A stretch of DNA of 64,000 nucleotides from Virgibacillus subterraneus (GCF_900110695.1 NZ_FOEH01000001.1:1-64000), one strand, 5' to 3'; counted from the stretch's first letter, positions 8,214 through 15,721 are shown. Program-made: numbers and translations. The notes: generated by a model not told the origin, from the letters alone.

Positions 8214-8420
8214 TTAATAGTCTCCGTAATTTAGTACAATGGTTTGTGATTGTGAAATATCTACTTCTTTTAGTGTGAATTCACTGTCATTTATTCCGTA
8301 ATCAGTTTTTAACTTTTCTTGAAGCATATAAAAAGCCTGTTGCTCATTTTCAGCAATAACTACTGAAGCCGAGCCAACAGGCCACCAACCTTCGTGATCA
8401 TTACAAACGAATACTTTCAC
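8214..8420 (-). CDS. hypothetical phage protein (68 aa)
   Basis: This 68-residue acidic protein (MKVFVCNDHEGWWPVGSASV...) lies between the large terminase and portal genes. It has an alternating beta/alpha pattern and no recognised motif. Short proteins of similar composition occur between terminase and portal in other Firmicute phages, but I cannot name a function. Confidence 0.5.
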   Translation of the reverse strand: MKVFVCNDHEGWWPVGSASVVIAENEQQAFYMLQEKLKTDYGINDSEFTLKEVDISQSQTIVLNYGDY

Positions 8421-8432
8421 CTTTACACCACC

Positions 8433-9710
8433 TTATATGACATAATTCCTATAAAAATAATTTGTACTATAGCGCCATTCATCCATAGCGTGATTGTATT
8501 CATCAGTCGGATTGCCATTGTCATCCCTTACATACATTCCAACCTCTTTCACGAAATGGTAATGATCATATTCGTTGTTATCCACCAAGCAGAATTGCTC
8601 ATTAGTCAGTGTGTTTTGCGTACGCTCGATACCAACCTCAATACCGCCACCTTTTTTCTTAGCATCAACAGCGTTATTGTCAGCCGGACTTGTATCGATT
8701 CCGATAAGGTGTAATTCTTCTCGTAATGATTTACAAGCAGGGTCTACAAAGAACTCAGTGAAGCGCATTTCGTATTTATCCGTACACCACTTAACAAATT
8801 GCTTTATTTCCTTAGCATAGGTACTCATGGCTTTTGTTTGCCCTGTATCAGTTCCGCTATGATAATAATGGGCTGTTCGATTTAATCTGAATTTATCGCC
8901 ATACCTGGTTACAATATTGCAGCTGCATGAAGTTGCATCACTCTGACCACCGTCTGCCACGAAATACATTTCATACCGTTTGCCTAGCAATGTGTTTTCG
9001 GTATGTTTTTCATTGTTGAACATCGAATAAATAACACCTTCAGGCATAACTCTTTTTCCGTACCAGTCACGATCTAACAGGTAAGGGCTGTTTTTTAATG
9101 TTTCATAGATCTCTTTCTTTCGTTCATCTGTAATGATTGGATTATCTTGTATCGTCCAGTGTGTCCAGCGAGTGTTTTGAACGTCGAACACTTCTTTGAT
9201 TACTGGATGATTAGGGGAAGGCGGGTTTAAGTCTGCTAAGTAATAACGATCTTGTGCAGCGAACGTCCTTCTAAAACATTCCTGAATCATGGTCATATGC
9301 AGTAGATTAATCTCACAAAATACAACACTACCTAAACTCATACCTGTAATAGCGCCGACACTGTTCGATTTAGAACCACCTTTGTAATAAACACGTTTAA
9401 CCCCGTTTGGTGTTTGTATCTGTAAGTGATCACCGTGTTCATCGTGCTTTATTTCGCATAGGTTGCCAAATATATGCATTAATCCGGTACCGTCACCATC
9501 AATGAATAGTCGGAATGCTTGCTCTTGGTTGTAAGCAACAATTAAATGATTGGAGTCTTTTGAATTTGTTAGATAGTCAGCATAACGAAAATGAGCAGCT
9601 GTTGTTTTCCCGCTTCTTGGCGTTCCTTCGAATACATCAAGTGTGTAATCATAAGGGCGATAAATACAGTTTAATTGCTTCTCTGAGAACTCAATCTTTG
9701 CTTTGCTCAT
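8433..9710 (-). CDS. terminase large subunit
   Basis: This 425-residue protein is a packaging ATPase-nuclease of the PBSX/SPP1 type (Terminase_3-like). The ATPase half has a deviant Walker A, EGTPRSGKT (about residues 28-36), and a Walker B-type strand SVVFCEIN (about 149-156). The nuclease half contains acidic residues in YFVADGG and EFFVDPAC. It cuts concatemers and pumps DNA through the portal. Its start overlaps the small subunit gene by about 20 bases. Confidence 0.9.
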   Translation of the reverse strand: MSKAKIEFSEKQLNCIYRPYDYTLDVFEGTPRSGKTTAAHFRYADYLTNSKDSNHLIVAYNQEQAFRLFIDGDGTGLMHIFGNLCEIKHDEHGDHLQIQTPNGVKRVYYKGGSKSNSVGAITGMSLGSVVFCEINLLHMTMIQECFRRTFAAQDRYYLADLNPPSPNHPVIKEVFDVQNTRWTHWTIQDNPIITDERKKEIYETLKNSPYLLDRDWYGKRVMPEGVIYSMFNNEKHTENTLLGKRYEMYFVADGGQSDATSCSCNIVTRYGDKFRLNRTAHYYHSGTDTGQTKAMSTYAKEIKQFVKWCTDKYEMRFTEFFVDPACKSLREELHLIGIDTSPADNNAVDAKKKGGGIEVGIERTQNTLTNEQFCLVDNNEYDHYHFVKEVGMYVRDDNGNPTDEYNHAMDEWRYSTNYFYRNYVI

Positions 9711-10557
9711 AGGCTTTCCGTCCTTCGATTAATGTATCAAGCAATCCGGTGTCTTTCTTCTCGCCTTTGATTAGTTTGGTGCGTTCTTGGATAAATTCAA
9801 TCTCTGCTTTCGTCTTATCTGATTGCAACTGATCTTTAGCAGCTTGCGGTAATACATCAAAGTATTTCGTTAGCATTTCTAGCGCCTTCATTTTGTCAGC
9901 TAGTTTAATAGAAACGCCATCTTTACCTTGTTTAGCTTCAGTAATAATTGTTCCATCAACTGTGCTTGATTCATTGAAATCAACATAATTAACTTCTTGC
10001 ATAATTGGTTTCTTTTTATCATCAAATAGCGGGCCAAAAGGACCCATCACTTGAATCTCTTTTTTGCCAAACACCATGTAGTCAGTAATGTCGGCAAAGG
10101 CAATAGCAGCATATTTCTTTAGTATGTCTGTAGCATCAAGGAATAATGAATCTGTGGCACTCGCTTTCAATTCTCGAATATATTCGCCAACCTTAACATT
10201 GCTTAACAATCTGCTCCCTTGAACATGGGCCGTATCTGCTGAATATCCGGCTTTAATTGCTGACTGTGTGGCGTTAAATGTTTTAAGATAATACATACAA
10301 AAAAGCCTTTGCTTATCAGTGAGATTATCACTTGGCAAAGACTCTTTTTCCGATTGTTTCTTTGTAGTTGCATCTTTCTTGTTTGGGGTTGCAACCTTTT
10401 TCGATTTAGTTGCATCTTTTTTAGTTGCACCCCTTGACCATTTTTCACGACTCTTTCTACTTTTAAGAGTGCCTAGTTTCAATTCATGTTTAGCAGCTAG
10501 ATCCTTCAGCGTTATCTTTGATGTTTCCCACTCTTTACGAATATCATCCCAGTTCAT
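9691..10557 (-). CDS. terminase small subunit
   Basis: This 288-residue protein has an N-terminal HTH-like segment (DLAAKHELKLGTLKSRKSRE), a lysine-rich linker with three heptads of the type (D/V)AT..KK, and the Terminase_2 core (LTDKQRLFCMYYLKTFNATQ, SAIKAGYSADTAHVQGSRLL). It recognises the packaging site and directs the large subunit. It is longer than many small terminases because of the linker. The matching DNA repeats are listed separately. Confidence 0.88.
   Translation of the reverse strand: MNWDDIRKEWETSKITLKDLAAKHELKLGTLKSRKSREKWSRGATKKDATKSKKVATPNKKDATTKKQSEKESLPSDNLTDKQRLFCMYYLKTFNATQSAIKAGYSADTAHVQGSRLLSNVKVGEYIRELKASATDSLFLDATDILKKYAAIAFADITDYMVFGKKEIQVMGPFGPLFDDKKKPIMQEVNYVDFNESSTVDGTIITEAKQGKDGVSIKLADKMKALEMLTKYFDVLPQAAKDQLQSDKTKAEIEFIQERTKLIKGEKKDTGLLDTLIEGRKAYEQSKD
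10367..10429 (-). repeat. GTTGCA direct repeats inside the small terminase gene
   Basis: On the plus strand GTTGCA occurs at 10367, 10388, 10409 and 10424, the first three exactly 21 bases apart. Each codes for one heptad of the linker. In headful-packaging phages such as SPP1 the pac site lies within the small terminase gene, so this array is a candidate recognition site, but the repetition may simply reflect the protein heptad. No cleavage site can be seen. Confidence 0.4.
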
Positions 10558-10663
10558 TACATCTGCACCTACCCCCTACTACATAATCTTTATAGTGCTT
10601 ATTCATATAGAACTTACGTTCTTTAAATACAATTACTTACTTGATTAGTGCTCTTACTAGATT

Positions 10664-11104
10664 TTACACACAATGCTTTTCAGTTGGCAATTTCTGAGAA
10701 AAGTGTGCATTTTGTGCAATTCTGTTCACAATCGACTCTTTAATGTTGTAAATATGCCTTCTAGATAAACCCATGTGCTTACTGATTGCACTCATACTTA
10801 AACCATCTAACATACATTCTAAAACAGCCTTTTCACGTTCATTCGTAATCAACGGAACTCTTTTTTGAATAAACAAAACTTTTTTCTCAAGCTTATTAAT
10901 CCATGTATATTTTTTATCTCGACGAACAACTTCTTGCGCTACTGGATCACTCGTTTCACCTTGCGCTTTTGGCATTGTTGATTCAATACCTGATTGAGCT
11001 ACCACGCTTGTCCCTGCATCATCTAATAATTCACGTTGCCTTTTAATTTCGTTAATCATCCAGCTATAATCTCTGAGTGCGTTTTCTATCTGTTGGTTGT
11101 TCAT
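10664..11104 (-). CDS. ArpU/RinA-like late transcription regulator
   Basis: This protein of 146 residues from ATG 11104 (MNNQQIENALRDYSWM) has a sigma-70 region 4-like HTH near its C-terminus (EREKAVLECMLDGLSMSAIS, then GLSRRHIYNIKESIV). ArpU/RinA-type proteins activate late phage transcription and packaging operons. It sits directly upstream of the terminase genes, as expected. An in-frame ATG at 11143 exists, but 11104 has GGGGTGG in front and matches the usual family N-terminus. Confidence 0.75.
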   Translation of the reverse strand: MNNQQIENALRDYSWMINEIKRQRELLDDAGTSVVAQSGIESTMPKAQGETSDPVAQEVVRRDKKYTWINKLEKKVLFIQKRVPLITNEREKAVLECMLDGLSMSAISKHMGLSRRHIYNIKESIVNRIAQNAHFSQKLPTEKHCV

Positions 11105-11222
11105 CCTTCCACCCCACGTTAAAAAGATTTTGAACATATTCACTGCGCTTGATTGGTTGCTGTACGCCTGTACGTTTATTTTTTCGATACGAATTAACTA
11201 CCCACTGCATTCTGTATTTCAT
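11064..11222 (-). CDS. small basic phage protein (52 aa)
   Basis: This 52-codon gene starts at ATG 11222, overlapping the TGA of the upstream membrane protein gene, with GGAGTG five bases before. The product (MKYRMQWVVNSYRKNKRTGV...) is strongly basic and overlaps the start of the ArpU-like gene in another frame. Its function is not recognised. The good start context and tight overlap make it more than a chance frame. Confidence 0.5.
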   Translation of the reverse strand: MKYRMQWVVNSYRKNKRTGVQQPIKRSEYVQNLFNVGWKDEQPTDRKRTQRL

Positions 11223-11371
11223 AACCACACTCCACTAGCAAAGAACAAAGCCAATGCAATAGCGCATAAGAATGCAAAATTCTCCTGCCTTTTCTGCTCC
11301 TTCTCAACGATTACTTTCTGAATTGTTATAAGTACGATTAGCAATAAAATTAACTGAAATGCTATAACCAT
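11219..11371 (-). CDS. small two-helix membrane protein (50 aa)
   Basis: This 50-codon gene starts at ATG 11371 after AGGAGGGG five bases upstream. It encodes two hydrophobic stretches (AFQLILLLIVLITI and FLCAIALALFFASGVW) separated by a charged segment. The layout looks like a small membrane protein, possibly holin-like, but it lies before the late regulator, not beside a lysin. Function unknown. Confidence 0.5.
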   Translation of the reverse strand: MVIAFQLILLLIVLITIQKVIVEKEQKRQENFAFLCAIALALFFASGVWL

Positions 11372-11447
11372 TCCGACCCCTCCTATTTGGTTGCCAAATC
11401 ATTGAAATTTGGGTAAATAAGTTGCCAAGAGTAATTGCCTTAATGCA

Positions 11448-11494
11448 ACAAATAAAAAGGGCACAAACTAAGCGTAATCGCTCAATCTGTGCCC
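11448..11494 (-). terminator. rho-independent terminator at the end of the early operon
   Basis: GGGCACA (11459-11465) pairs with TGTGCCC (11488-11494), with an inner AGCG/CGCT stem. On the minus strand the hairpin is followed by TTTTTATTTG. It lies just after the 11519 gene and would separate the early block from the late regulator. Confidence 0.75.
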
Positions 11495-11518
11495 TGGTTG
11501 TTCCAGTAGCTTATTTAG

Positions 11519-11941
11519 TTAAATTACACCGATATGTTTTTCTAATGGTAATCCATTTTTAATATGCCAATTCTCACAATCTAATTTTGTTATACATCCA
11601 CTTTGTAAATGCATTTGCCAAACTCCATTATTTTCACCATCTGCATAATAATATGGGTAAGGTTGATAACCTAAATTCATAGCCGCTTTCACACTTTCTT
11701 CTTTTATCAGTGTGATAGGAGGATCAGCATGTCCCTTCCATTTCCCATAAGCGTTTTCCCATTCCACTATTTGTCCTGCTTTACCATGACCACAGCAACA
11801 ACCTAATGTTATAACGCTTTCTTCATTCAGCATTTTGATTTCCTCTGAAATACAAGCATCAACCATTACCGTTGAGTTAAATTGTTCGTTGTTTATAATT
11901 AGAACTTTTTTATATACGCCGTATAGGCAAATAGTTATCAC
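11519..11941 (-). CDS. conserved phage protein with CCCGHGK motif
   Basis: This protein of about 140 residues has a conserved-looking core: DACISEEIKMLNE followed by VITLGCCCGHGKAGQI. The Cys-Cys-Cys-Gly-His cluster suggests metal binding. I recall similar short proteins in Bacillus genomes and phages without a known function. The start is uncertain: GTG 11941 has a weak ribosome binding site and overlaps the upstream zinc-ribbon gene, while ATG 11866 (MVDACISEEI) is shorter. It is the last gene before the terminator. Confidence 0.6.
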   Translation of the reverse strand: MITICLYGVYKKVLIINNEQFNSTVMVDACISEEIKMLNEESVITLGCCCGHGKAGQIVEWENAYGKWKGHADPPITLIKEESVKAAMNLGYQPYPYYYADGENNGVWQMHLQSGCITKLDCENWHIKNGLPLEKHIGVI

Positions 11942-12050
11942 CTCTATTTTTAGTTCGTCTGTTCAGATACGCTAAATACGACTTCTTACATGCTCTACTA
12001 CAAAAATTTCCTTTTATTATAGGTTTTGCACATTCTCTGCACTTTGCCAT
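11910..12050 (-). CDS. zinc-ribbon microprotein (46 aa)
   Basis: The gene starts at ATG 12050 behind AAAGGAG. The product MAKCRECAKPIIKGNFCSRA... carries CxxC and CxxxC pairs, a likely single zinc site, followed by a basic tail (KKSYLAYLNRRTKNRG). The basic tail suggests nucleic acid binding. It belongs to a series of tiny zinc proteins in this operon. Confidence 0.55.
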   Translation of the reverse strand: MAKCRECAKPIIKGNFCSRACKKSYLAYLNRRTKNRGDNYLPIRRI

Positions 12051-12068
12051 TTTTTTGCTCCTTTATTC

Positions 12069-12176
12069 CTAATCAGATAAATCATTCATACTTTGAGCGC
12101 AATCCTCACAAATCCAACTTTCATCGTCATTTCGCAGGGTTGCTGTACGTTCCTTACAAACTGCGCAAGACTCCAT
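12069..12176 (-). CDS. zinc-ribbon microprotein (35 aa)
   Basis: The gene starts at ATG 12176 behind GAAGGAGTG. The product MESCAVCKERTATLRNDDES... has two CxxC pairs spaced as in zinc ribbons (SCAVC and ICEDC) and an acidic C-terminus. It is too short for most gene finders. A domain this small probably acts as an adaptor bound to a partner; that is inference. Confidence 0.55.
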   Translation of the reverse strand: MESCAVCKERTATLRNDDESWICEDCAQSMNDLSD

Positions 12177-12196
12177 TTGTTTCACTCCTTCTCTTT

Positions 12197-12361
12197 TCAC
12201 TTCACCGTATAACTAACCTTCTCAGCATGTATTTTCCCATCCTGCCAAGTCACAATATGCTCGCCATATCCACTATCAGGCTTAGGAATCTTTTTCAGTT
12301 CACCCTGCTTGATCACCAGCACTGCATCTTCATCCAATTTAACTTCTGCTGTATCACCCAT
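12197..12361 (-). CDS. DUF3954/XtrA-like small phage protein (54 aa)
   Basis: The gene starts at ATG 12361 and encodes a protein with the pattern VKLDEDAVLVIKQGELKKI, then GYGEHIVTWQDGK. This resembles short Bacillus phage proteins of the DUF3954/XtrA type, whose function is unknown. A GGGGG tract lies about seven bases upstream of the start. Family assignment is from memory of the GxGE...TWQDGK pattern and needs a profile search. Confidence 0.5.
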   Translation of the reverse strand: MGDTAEVKLDEDAVLVIKQGELKKIPKPDSGYGEHIVTWQDGKIHAEKVSYTVK

Positions 12362-12372
12362 AACCTAGCCCC

Positions 12373-12468
12373 CTATGCCTTTTCTTTTAGAAATTCTCTG
12401 AAGCATGATTCACATAGATTTCCATCAACATGCTGTGCTTTGTCCCCACACTCAACACATTTACTCAC
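12373..12468 (-). CDS. zinc-ribbon microprotein (31 aa)
   Basis: The gene starts at GTG 12468 with AGGAG about eight bases before. The product SKCVECGDKAQHVDGNLCES... has CxxC and CxxC pairs in 31 residues. It overlaps the end of the small membrane protein gene at 12461-12571. It is another tiny zinc domain of the series. Confidence 0.5.
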   Translation of the reverse strand: MSKCVECGDKAQHVDGNLCESCFREFLKEKA

Positions 12469-12571
12469 CCTCAACACTCCTTTTCTTCTTCACGTATTCA
12501 ATCCGAAACAAGACTATTGAAGCTATATATAAAACTGCTGCTATTGTGAGTAGTGCTGTTATGATTGTCAT
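12461..12571 (-). CDS. small single-span membrane protein (36 aa)
   Basis: The gene starts at ATG 12571 behind AGGAGAG. The product has one hydrophobic helix (MTIITALLTIAAVLYIASIV) and a basic C-terminus (RIEYVKKKRSVEGE), which predicts a cytoplasmic tail. It overlaps both neighbours by a few bases. Function unknown. Confidence 0.45.
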   Translation of the reverse strand: MTIITALLTIAAVLYIASIVLFRIEYVKKKRSVEGE

Positions 12572-12867
12572 TGATCAAACTCTCCTATATCTCTGCCATA
12601 AGTTCCTTTGATATCATCCCTTGTCATTTCCCAACAACCCTTACACATCTTTGCTCTTGAAGTCATATCAGCGACAATAGGTGTGTGGTTCACTTTTTCT
12701 GCTATTTCATCACAGTAAGAACAAGTTATTATCTTGTCGACCTCTGCTTTGGTTAGTGAACCTATACCGTTACAATACGGACAAACATCATCCTCAATAT
12801 TTTCGCTATGTCCGATAAATCCACCGCCATGACATGGTGGGCACATATGCATGTTTTTAAAGTCCAT
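12568..12867 (-). CDS. DnaJ-type zinc-finger phage protein
   Basis: This protein of about 99 residues starts at ATG 12867, five bases after AGGAGGG. It carries CPPCHGGG and CPYCNGIG, the CxxCxGxG repeats of the DnaJ zinc-finger type, then CSYC and CKGC. These can form two zinc sites. No J domain is present, so it is not a co-chaperone by itself. Function unknown; binding of protein or nucleic acid is likely. Confidence 0.6.
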   Translation of the reverse strand: MDFKNMHMCPPCHGGGFIGHSENIEDDVCPYCNGIGSLTKAEVDKIITCSYCDEIAEKVNHTPIVADMTSRAKMCKGCWEMTRDDIKGTYGRDIGEFDQ

Positions 12868-12900
12868 GTTAACCCTCCTAAAAATCATTTCAAGCACTCT

Positions 12901-12958
12901 CACAGATTAATTTATCTTGTTGTGTATATTTAATCATTTATGTATATATCAATCTGTG
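12901..12958. repeat. inverted repeat between small zinc protein and rusA
   Basis: CACAGATT (12901-12908) and AATCTGTG (12951-12958) are exact inverted copies separated by an AT-rich 42-base loop that contains TGTATAT-type runs. No T tract follows on either strand, so it does not look like a terminator. It could be an operator or an RNA stem. Confidence 0.4.
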
Positions 12959-12971
12959 AGCCTATTAATTT

Positions 12972-13349
12972 TTAATGATTTGCTATATTTCCTAAAGTAT
13001 CTAACTCAAATACTTCTATTTCTGCTCGTTCATCTTCTTTTTTGCATTTAACTTTCCGCAGCTCCATAAATTGAATTTGGCGGTCATCCTTATAAGCTAT
13101 TTTATTAAGCGAATCCGTGAGCGACTTAGCATAGTTATCAATGTCACCCTGATTGCCACCAGCTAGATAAACCTTTATATTTACACCTACAGGCTCGTTG
13201 GTTGGTTCTCCTTGCATGTGCGACCTTGCAACCCAACCGACTTGCTTTTTATATGCTAGATATCGTTGTGCGCTTTTACTAACGTATTTGCTTTTCTGTG
13301 TCATTCGTACAGCTGGCACCGGACGACCTGGTATGGTTAACTCAATCAT
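12972..13349 (-). CDS. RusA-family Holliday junction resolvase
   Basis: This protein of about 125 residues starts MIELTIPGRPVPAVRMTQKS. The catalytic region GDIDNYAKSLTDSLNKIAYKDD contains the spaced Asp residues (DxD and a later D) that bind metal in RusA. It resolves four-way junctions during phage recombination. ATG 13349 lies just after GGTGAGG; an upstream in-frame GTG (13361) is less likely. The start region overlaps the end of the upstream gene. Confidence 0.85.
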   Translation of the reverse strand: MIELTIPGRPVPAVRMTQKSKYVSKSAQRYLAYKKQVGWVARSHMQGEPTNEPVGVNIKVYLAGGNQGDIDNYAKSLTDSLNKIAYKDDRQIQFMELRKVKCKKEDERAEIEVFELDTLGNIANH

Positions 13350-13542
13350 TTTCCTCACCAATCAATAACGCTTCCCTGCATTTTGCGTTGATATGCGTAC
13401 GTTCCAGAGTAAACAGACTCACATCTTCAATATCCCTGCCATCACTCGTATGTGTAACACCTAGCTTGTAAAGATTGTTCTTTAAATCAGCTATACGATC
13501 ATTCACTGCTCGCTGTCGTTGTTTTTCGGTTATGTCGTTCAT
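13342..13542 (-). CDS. hypothetical phage protein (66 aa)
   Basis: This 66-residue protein contains NDRIADLKNNLYKLGVTHTS followed by DGRDIEDVSLFTLE. The layout recalls the Fur-regulated basic protein (FbpA-like) domain found in many Bacillus phage small proteins, but the similarity is loose. It overlaps the dUTPase stop by one base and rusA by eight, so it is within the same translational unit. Confidence 0.5.
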   Translation of the reverse strand: MNDITEKQRQRAVNDRIADLKNNLYKLGVTHTSDGRDIEDVSLFTLERTHINAKCREALLIGEEND

Positions 13543-14150
13543 TAGTATCCTGCCTCCTGACGTTCATGATTGATTTTGTTTTTGTCTAGATATGCTTGTT
13601 CGATTTGTTCTGTGGTGAATCCGAGTTCTTTACCTAATGCGATAAAACAAAGAACTAAATCCTCATAAGACTCTGCAGATATCTCGTTTTCAAACTGTGA
13701 AGTAAAGTAAAATACATTGATAAATTGTATTGTTATGTTTTTATCTTTGAACGTTACGCCCAATTCAATAGATTGCTTGTATAACGATTCATAATTGATA
13801 TTGTCGAAGCCTTTCTCCAATCCAATACTTAATATAAAATGCAGGCAATCCACGTATTCTTCTAGGAGTGGGTTACCTGGACCTAATCCATCACCTCCAC
13901 ATGAAGAGCACCCATTTCCGTAAAAGGGATAATTACCATCACCACCACATTTAGAACAATTATCAGTTATTCTAGGATCCTGGTTTATACTCCAAAACTT
14001 AAACCCACGCCATTCATTTGCCAGCTCACCTAACTCAACCTGTAAAGCAAGAATCTTTTTATCTAGCAAGTCTTGTCCTTGCAATCCGTGTTCCTCTTCA
14101 ATTCGTGCATCTAATTGCTTTTGTATTGGAAATAATTTTGATAGATTCAT
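13542..14150 (-). CDS. dimeric dUTPase with an inserted zinc ribbon
   Basis: This 202-residue protein is an all-alpha dUTP pyrophosphatase of the dUTPase_2/MazG type. The first metal-binding helix is seen in VELGELANEWRGFKFWS (about residues 37-53) and the second in LLEEYVDCLHFILSIGL. Between them is an insertion with two CxxCGGDG knuckles (CSKCGGDG, CSSCGGDG), probably a zinc ribbon. The enzyme keeps dUTP out of phage DNA. The role of the insertion is unknown. Confidence 0.8.
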   Translation of the reverse strand: MNLSKLFPIQKQLDARIEEEHGLQGQDLLDKKILALQVELGELANEWRGFKFWSINQDPRITDNCSKCGGDGNYPFYGNGCSSCGGDGLGPGNPLLEEYVDCLHFILSIGLEKGFDNINYESLYKQSIELGVTFKDKNITIQFINVFYFTSQFENEISAESYEDLVLCFIALGKELGFTTEQIEQAYLDKNKINHERQEAGY

Positions 14151-14160
14151 TGTTTTCCTC

Positions 14161-14937
14161 CTAATCGTCTACGAAACAGCCACAGCCGCCAACGTCGAAC
14201 ATATCAATTTGTTGTGGTTCAGTTTCGTACTCTTTACGTAATTGTTTAAGTGTTAATGTTTCCTTTTGCCCGTTCTTTGTCCTAGTCAGTATTGAAACAT
14301 CGTCACGATCTAAGAACTTCAACATTTCTTGTTCTTTTTCTTCATGGTATTTATAACGTTCCGGCATTTCCTTTAGTAGATTAATAAAGTGTCCTTGCCC
14401 TGCTCTTACGCAGAAACCACCGCAATTATTGTGACTGAATCCCTTATCGTAAAGTCTTGGAATATTGATTCCCCTGCTTTCTAATTCTTTGATATTGTCA
14501 ATCTTATTCACAAATGGTTCTTCACACATCGGAAACTCTACTGTATATGGATGCCAGTTCTTAATAGGTGACTTTCTGCGATGTTCTTCTGTCCAGTCGA
14601 TACCTAGATACAAAATACATTCTCCTGGTTTATAATTGGCTTCAATCCATTCCCTAGACTTATCTTGTTTGAGTATGTGACTACATTTCGCTATCCTAGA
14701 ATTGCCTAAGAATCTTGTATCTTTAAACACCTGCCATACGTCACGACCATCTGCTAATCTAGTTATCTCGGTTCCAAAGTCTTTTTCTGTATCATCCAAG
14801 AATCTATACAAATCTTCATCCTCCATCATGGTGTCCGTGAACAAGAGGATTACATTTTCTTTACCGTGTCTTTCAATTACTCTTTTAGCTGTTGCCCAGC
14901 TACCTAATCCACCGCTATAAAATATAATGTGCTTCAC
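14161..14937 (-). CDS. PP-loop ATPase of the PAPS reductase family
   Basis: This 258-residue protein has a PP-loop motif at the N-terminus (FYSGGLGSWATAKR), binding ATP for adenylation, and a C-terminal cysteine cluster (NNCGGFCVRAGQGHF, then GGCGCF). It belongs to the phosphoadenosine phosphosulfate reductase-like N-type ATP pyrophosphatases. A plain sulfate assimilation role is unlikely in this phage context. Nucleotide, tRNA or DNA modification is more plausible. GTG 14937 follows the stop of a 25-codon gene directly. Confidence 0.75.
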   Translation of the reverse strand: MKHIIFYSGGLGSWATAKRVIERHGKENVILLFTDTMMEDEDLYRFLDDTEKDFGTEITRLADGRDVWQVFKDTRFLGNSRIAKCSHILKQDKSREWIEANYKPGECILYLGIDWTEEHRRKSPIKNWHPYTVEFPMCEEPFVNKIDNIKELESRGINIPRLYDKGFSHNNCGGFCVRAGQGHFINLLKEMPERYKYHEEKEQEMLKFLDRDDVSILTRTKNGQKETLTLKQLRKEYETEPQQIDMFDVGGCGCFVDD

Positions 14938-15015
14938 TCAAAACCACTTCTCCCCAGCACACTCAACATCAACTTCAAGTGCTCTTTCTAACTGCTCCTG
15001 CTCTTCTTTGGTCAT
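14938..15015 (-). CDS. small acidic phage protein (25 aa)
   Basis: This 25-codon gene starts at ATG 15015 after AAGGAAG and ends directly before the GTG of the PP-loop gene. The product is MTKEEQEQLERALEVDVECA... It may mainly serve translational coupling to the PP-loop gene. Function unknown. Confidence 0.4.
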   Translation of the reverse strand: MTKEEQEQLERALEVDVECAGEKWF

Positions 15016-15019
15016 ATGT

Positions 15020-15151
15020 TCACTTCCTTTTCCCTTCAGGCTCATGCACATAGCGTTTTCCACTAACCTCAATCACTGTCGGTATATCCTTCTTCACTTT
15101 CTTGATGGTCACGACTGGACGATACCTTTCATTTTTGGTGAAGGTCCTCAT
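15020..15151 (-). CDS. small basic phage protein (43 aa)
   Basis: This 43-codon gene starts at ATG 15151, overlapping the TGA of the preceding gene. The product MRTFTKNERYRPVVTIKKVK... is basic and probably binds nucleic acid. No family is recognised. The overlapping start and clean frame support it. Confidence 0.45.
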   Translation of the reverse strand: MRTFTKNERYRPVVTIKKVKKDIPTVIEVSGKRYVHEPEGKRK

Positions 15152-15441
15152 TTGCTGTCACCATCTAGGGCTTTACGTGCTATTTCGCCTTTGTCATACT
15201 TTATTGGCTCGTGTCGTGCAAAAGCTGAACCCATCGAAATATTAACGCCTAGTTGGTATGTTTTGTTTGCAGCATAAAATTCTAATGCCTTCTTATACCG
15301 TTCATTTTCGGATTCGAGTTTTTCAACACGATTATATAGTTCAGAAACAATATTTGATTTATCCTCTAAAGAAAGTAGTTGGAATCTAATATAATCTTTT
15401 AATTCTTCTTCGGTTTTCATAGCATCTAACCGTTCACTCAT
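15148..15441 (-). CDS. hypothetical phage protein with coiled coil
   Basis: This 97-residue protein has a predicted coiled coil (LYNRVEKLESENERYKKALE). The C-terminal part (YDKGEIARKALDGD) looks globular. It overlaps both neighbours by a few bases within the replication operon. ATG 15441 follows GGGAGGG. No function is recognised. Confidence 0.55.
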   Translation of the reverse strand: MSERLDAMKTEEELKDYIRFQLLSLEDKSNIVSELYNRVEKLESENERYKKALEFYAANKTYQLGVNISMGSAFARHEPIKYDKGEIARKALDGDSK

Positions 15442-15721
15442 CCCTATCCCTCCCTTTCAATAATTTCTCACCAGTACTAAATGCCTTTTCAATATCATCA
15501 ATCTTCCCGTCAATCCAAGCTTCGTAAAGTCTAAAGAACACTTCATGCTGATTCCGTTTCACTATTTTTGTGATATACATCAAACTTTTTCCTTGATGCC
15601 AGAGTGACGATATTTCTTGCAGTTGCCACTCCGGAAATCCAAAATCAATGTCTTTGCTGTCGAACAGTACCTTGCTCTTTTCTTGTGGCAAAATAGGTTT
15701 CGAGCCTGTTAGTGTGTTCAT
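15434..15721 (-). CDS. hypothetical phage protein next to the initiator
   Basis: This 95-residue protein contains FPEWQLQEISSLWHQGKSLM followed by YITKIVKRNQHEVFFRLYEAW, which suggests a helix-turn-helix. It overlaps the DnaD-like initiator stop by four bases. Its place is where many phages carry a helicase loader, but it lacks a Walker motif, so it is not a DnaC-type loader. It may be a regulator. Confidence 0.55.
   Translation of the reverse strand: MNTLTGSKPILPQEKSKVLFDSKDIDFGFPEWQLQEISSLWHQGKSLMYITKIVKRNQHEVFFRLYEAWIDGKIDDIEKAFSTGEKLLKGRDRDE

Noticed and set aside
11219-11371. Two-helix small protein as the phage holin
   Set aside because: It lies between the early operon terminator and the late regulator with no endolysin nearby; the lysis cassette is probably outside the window.
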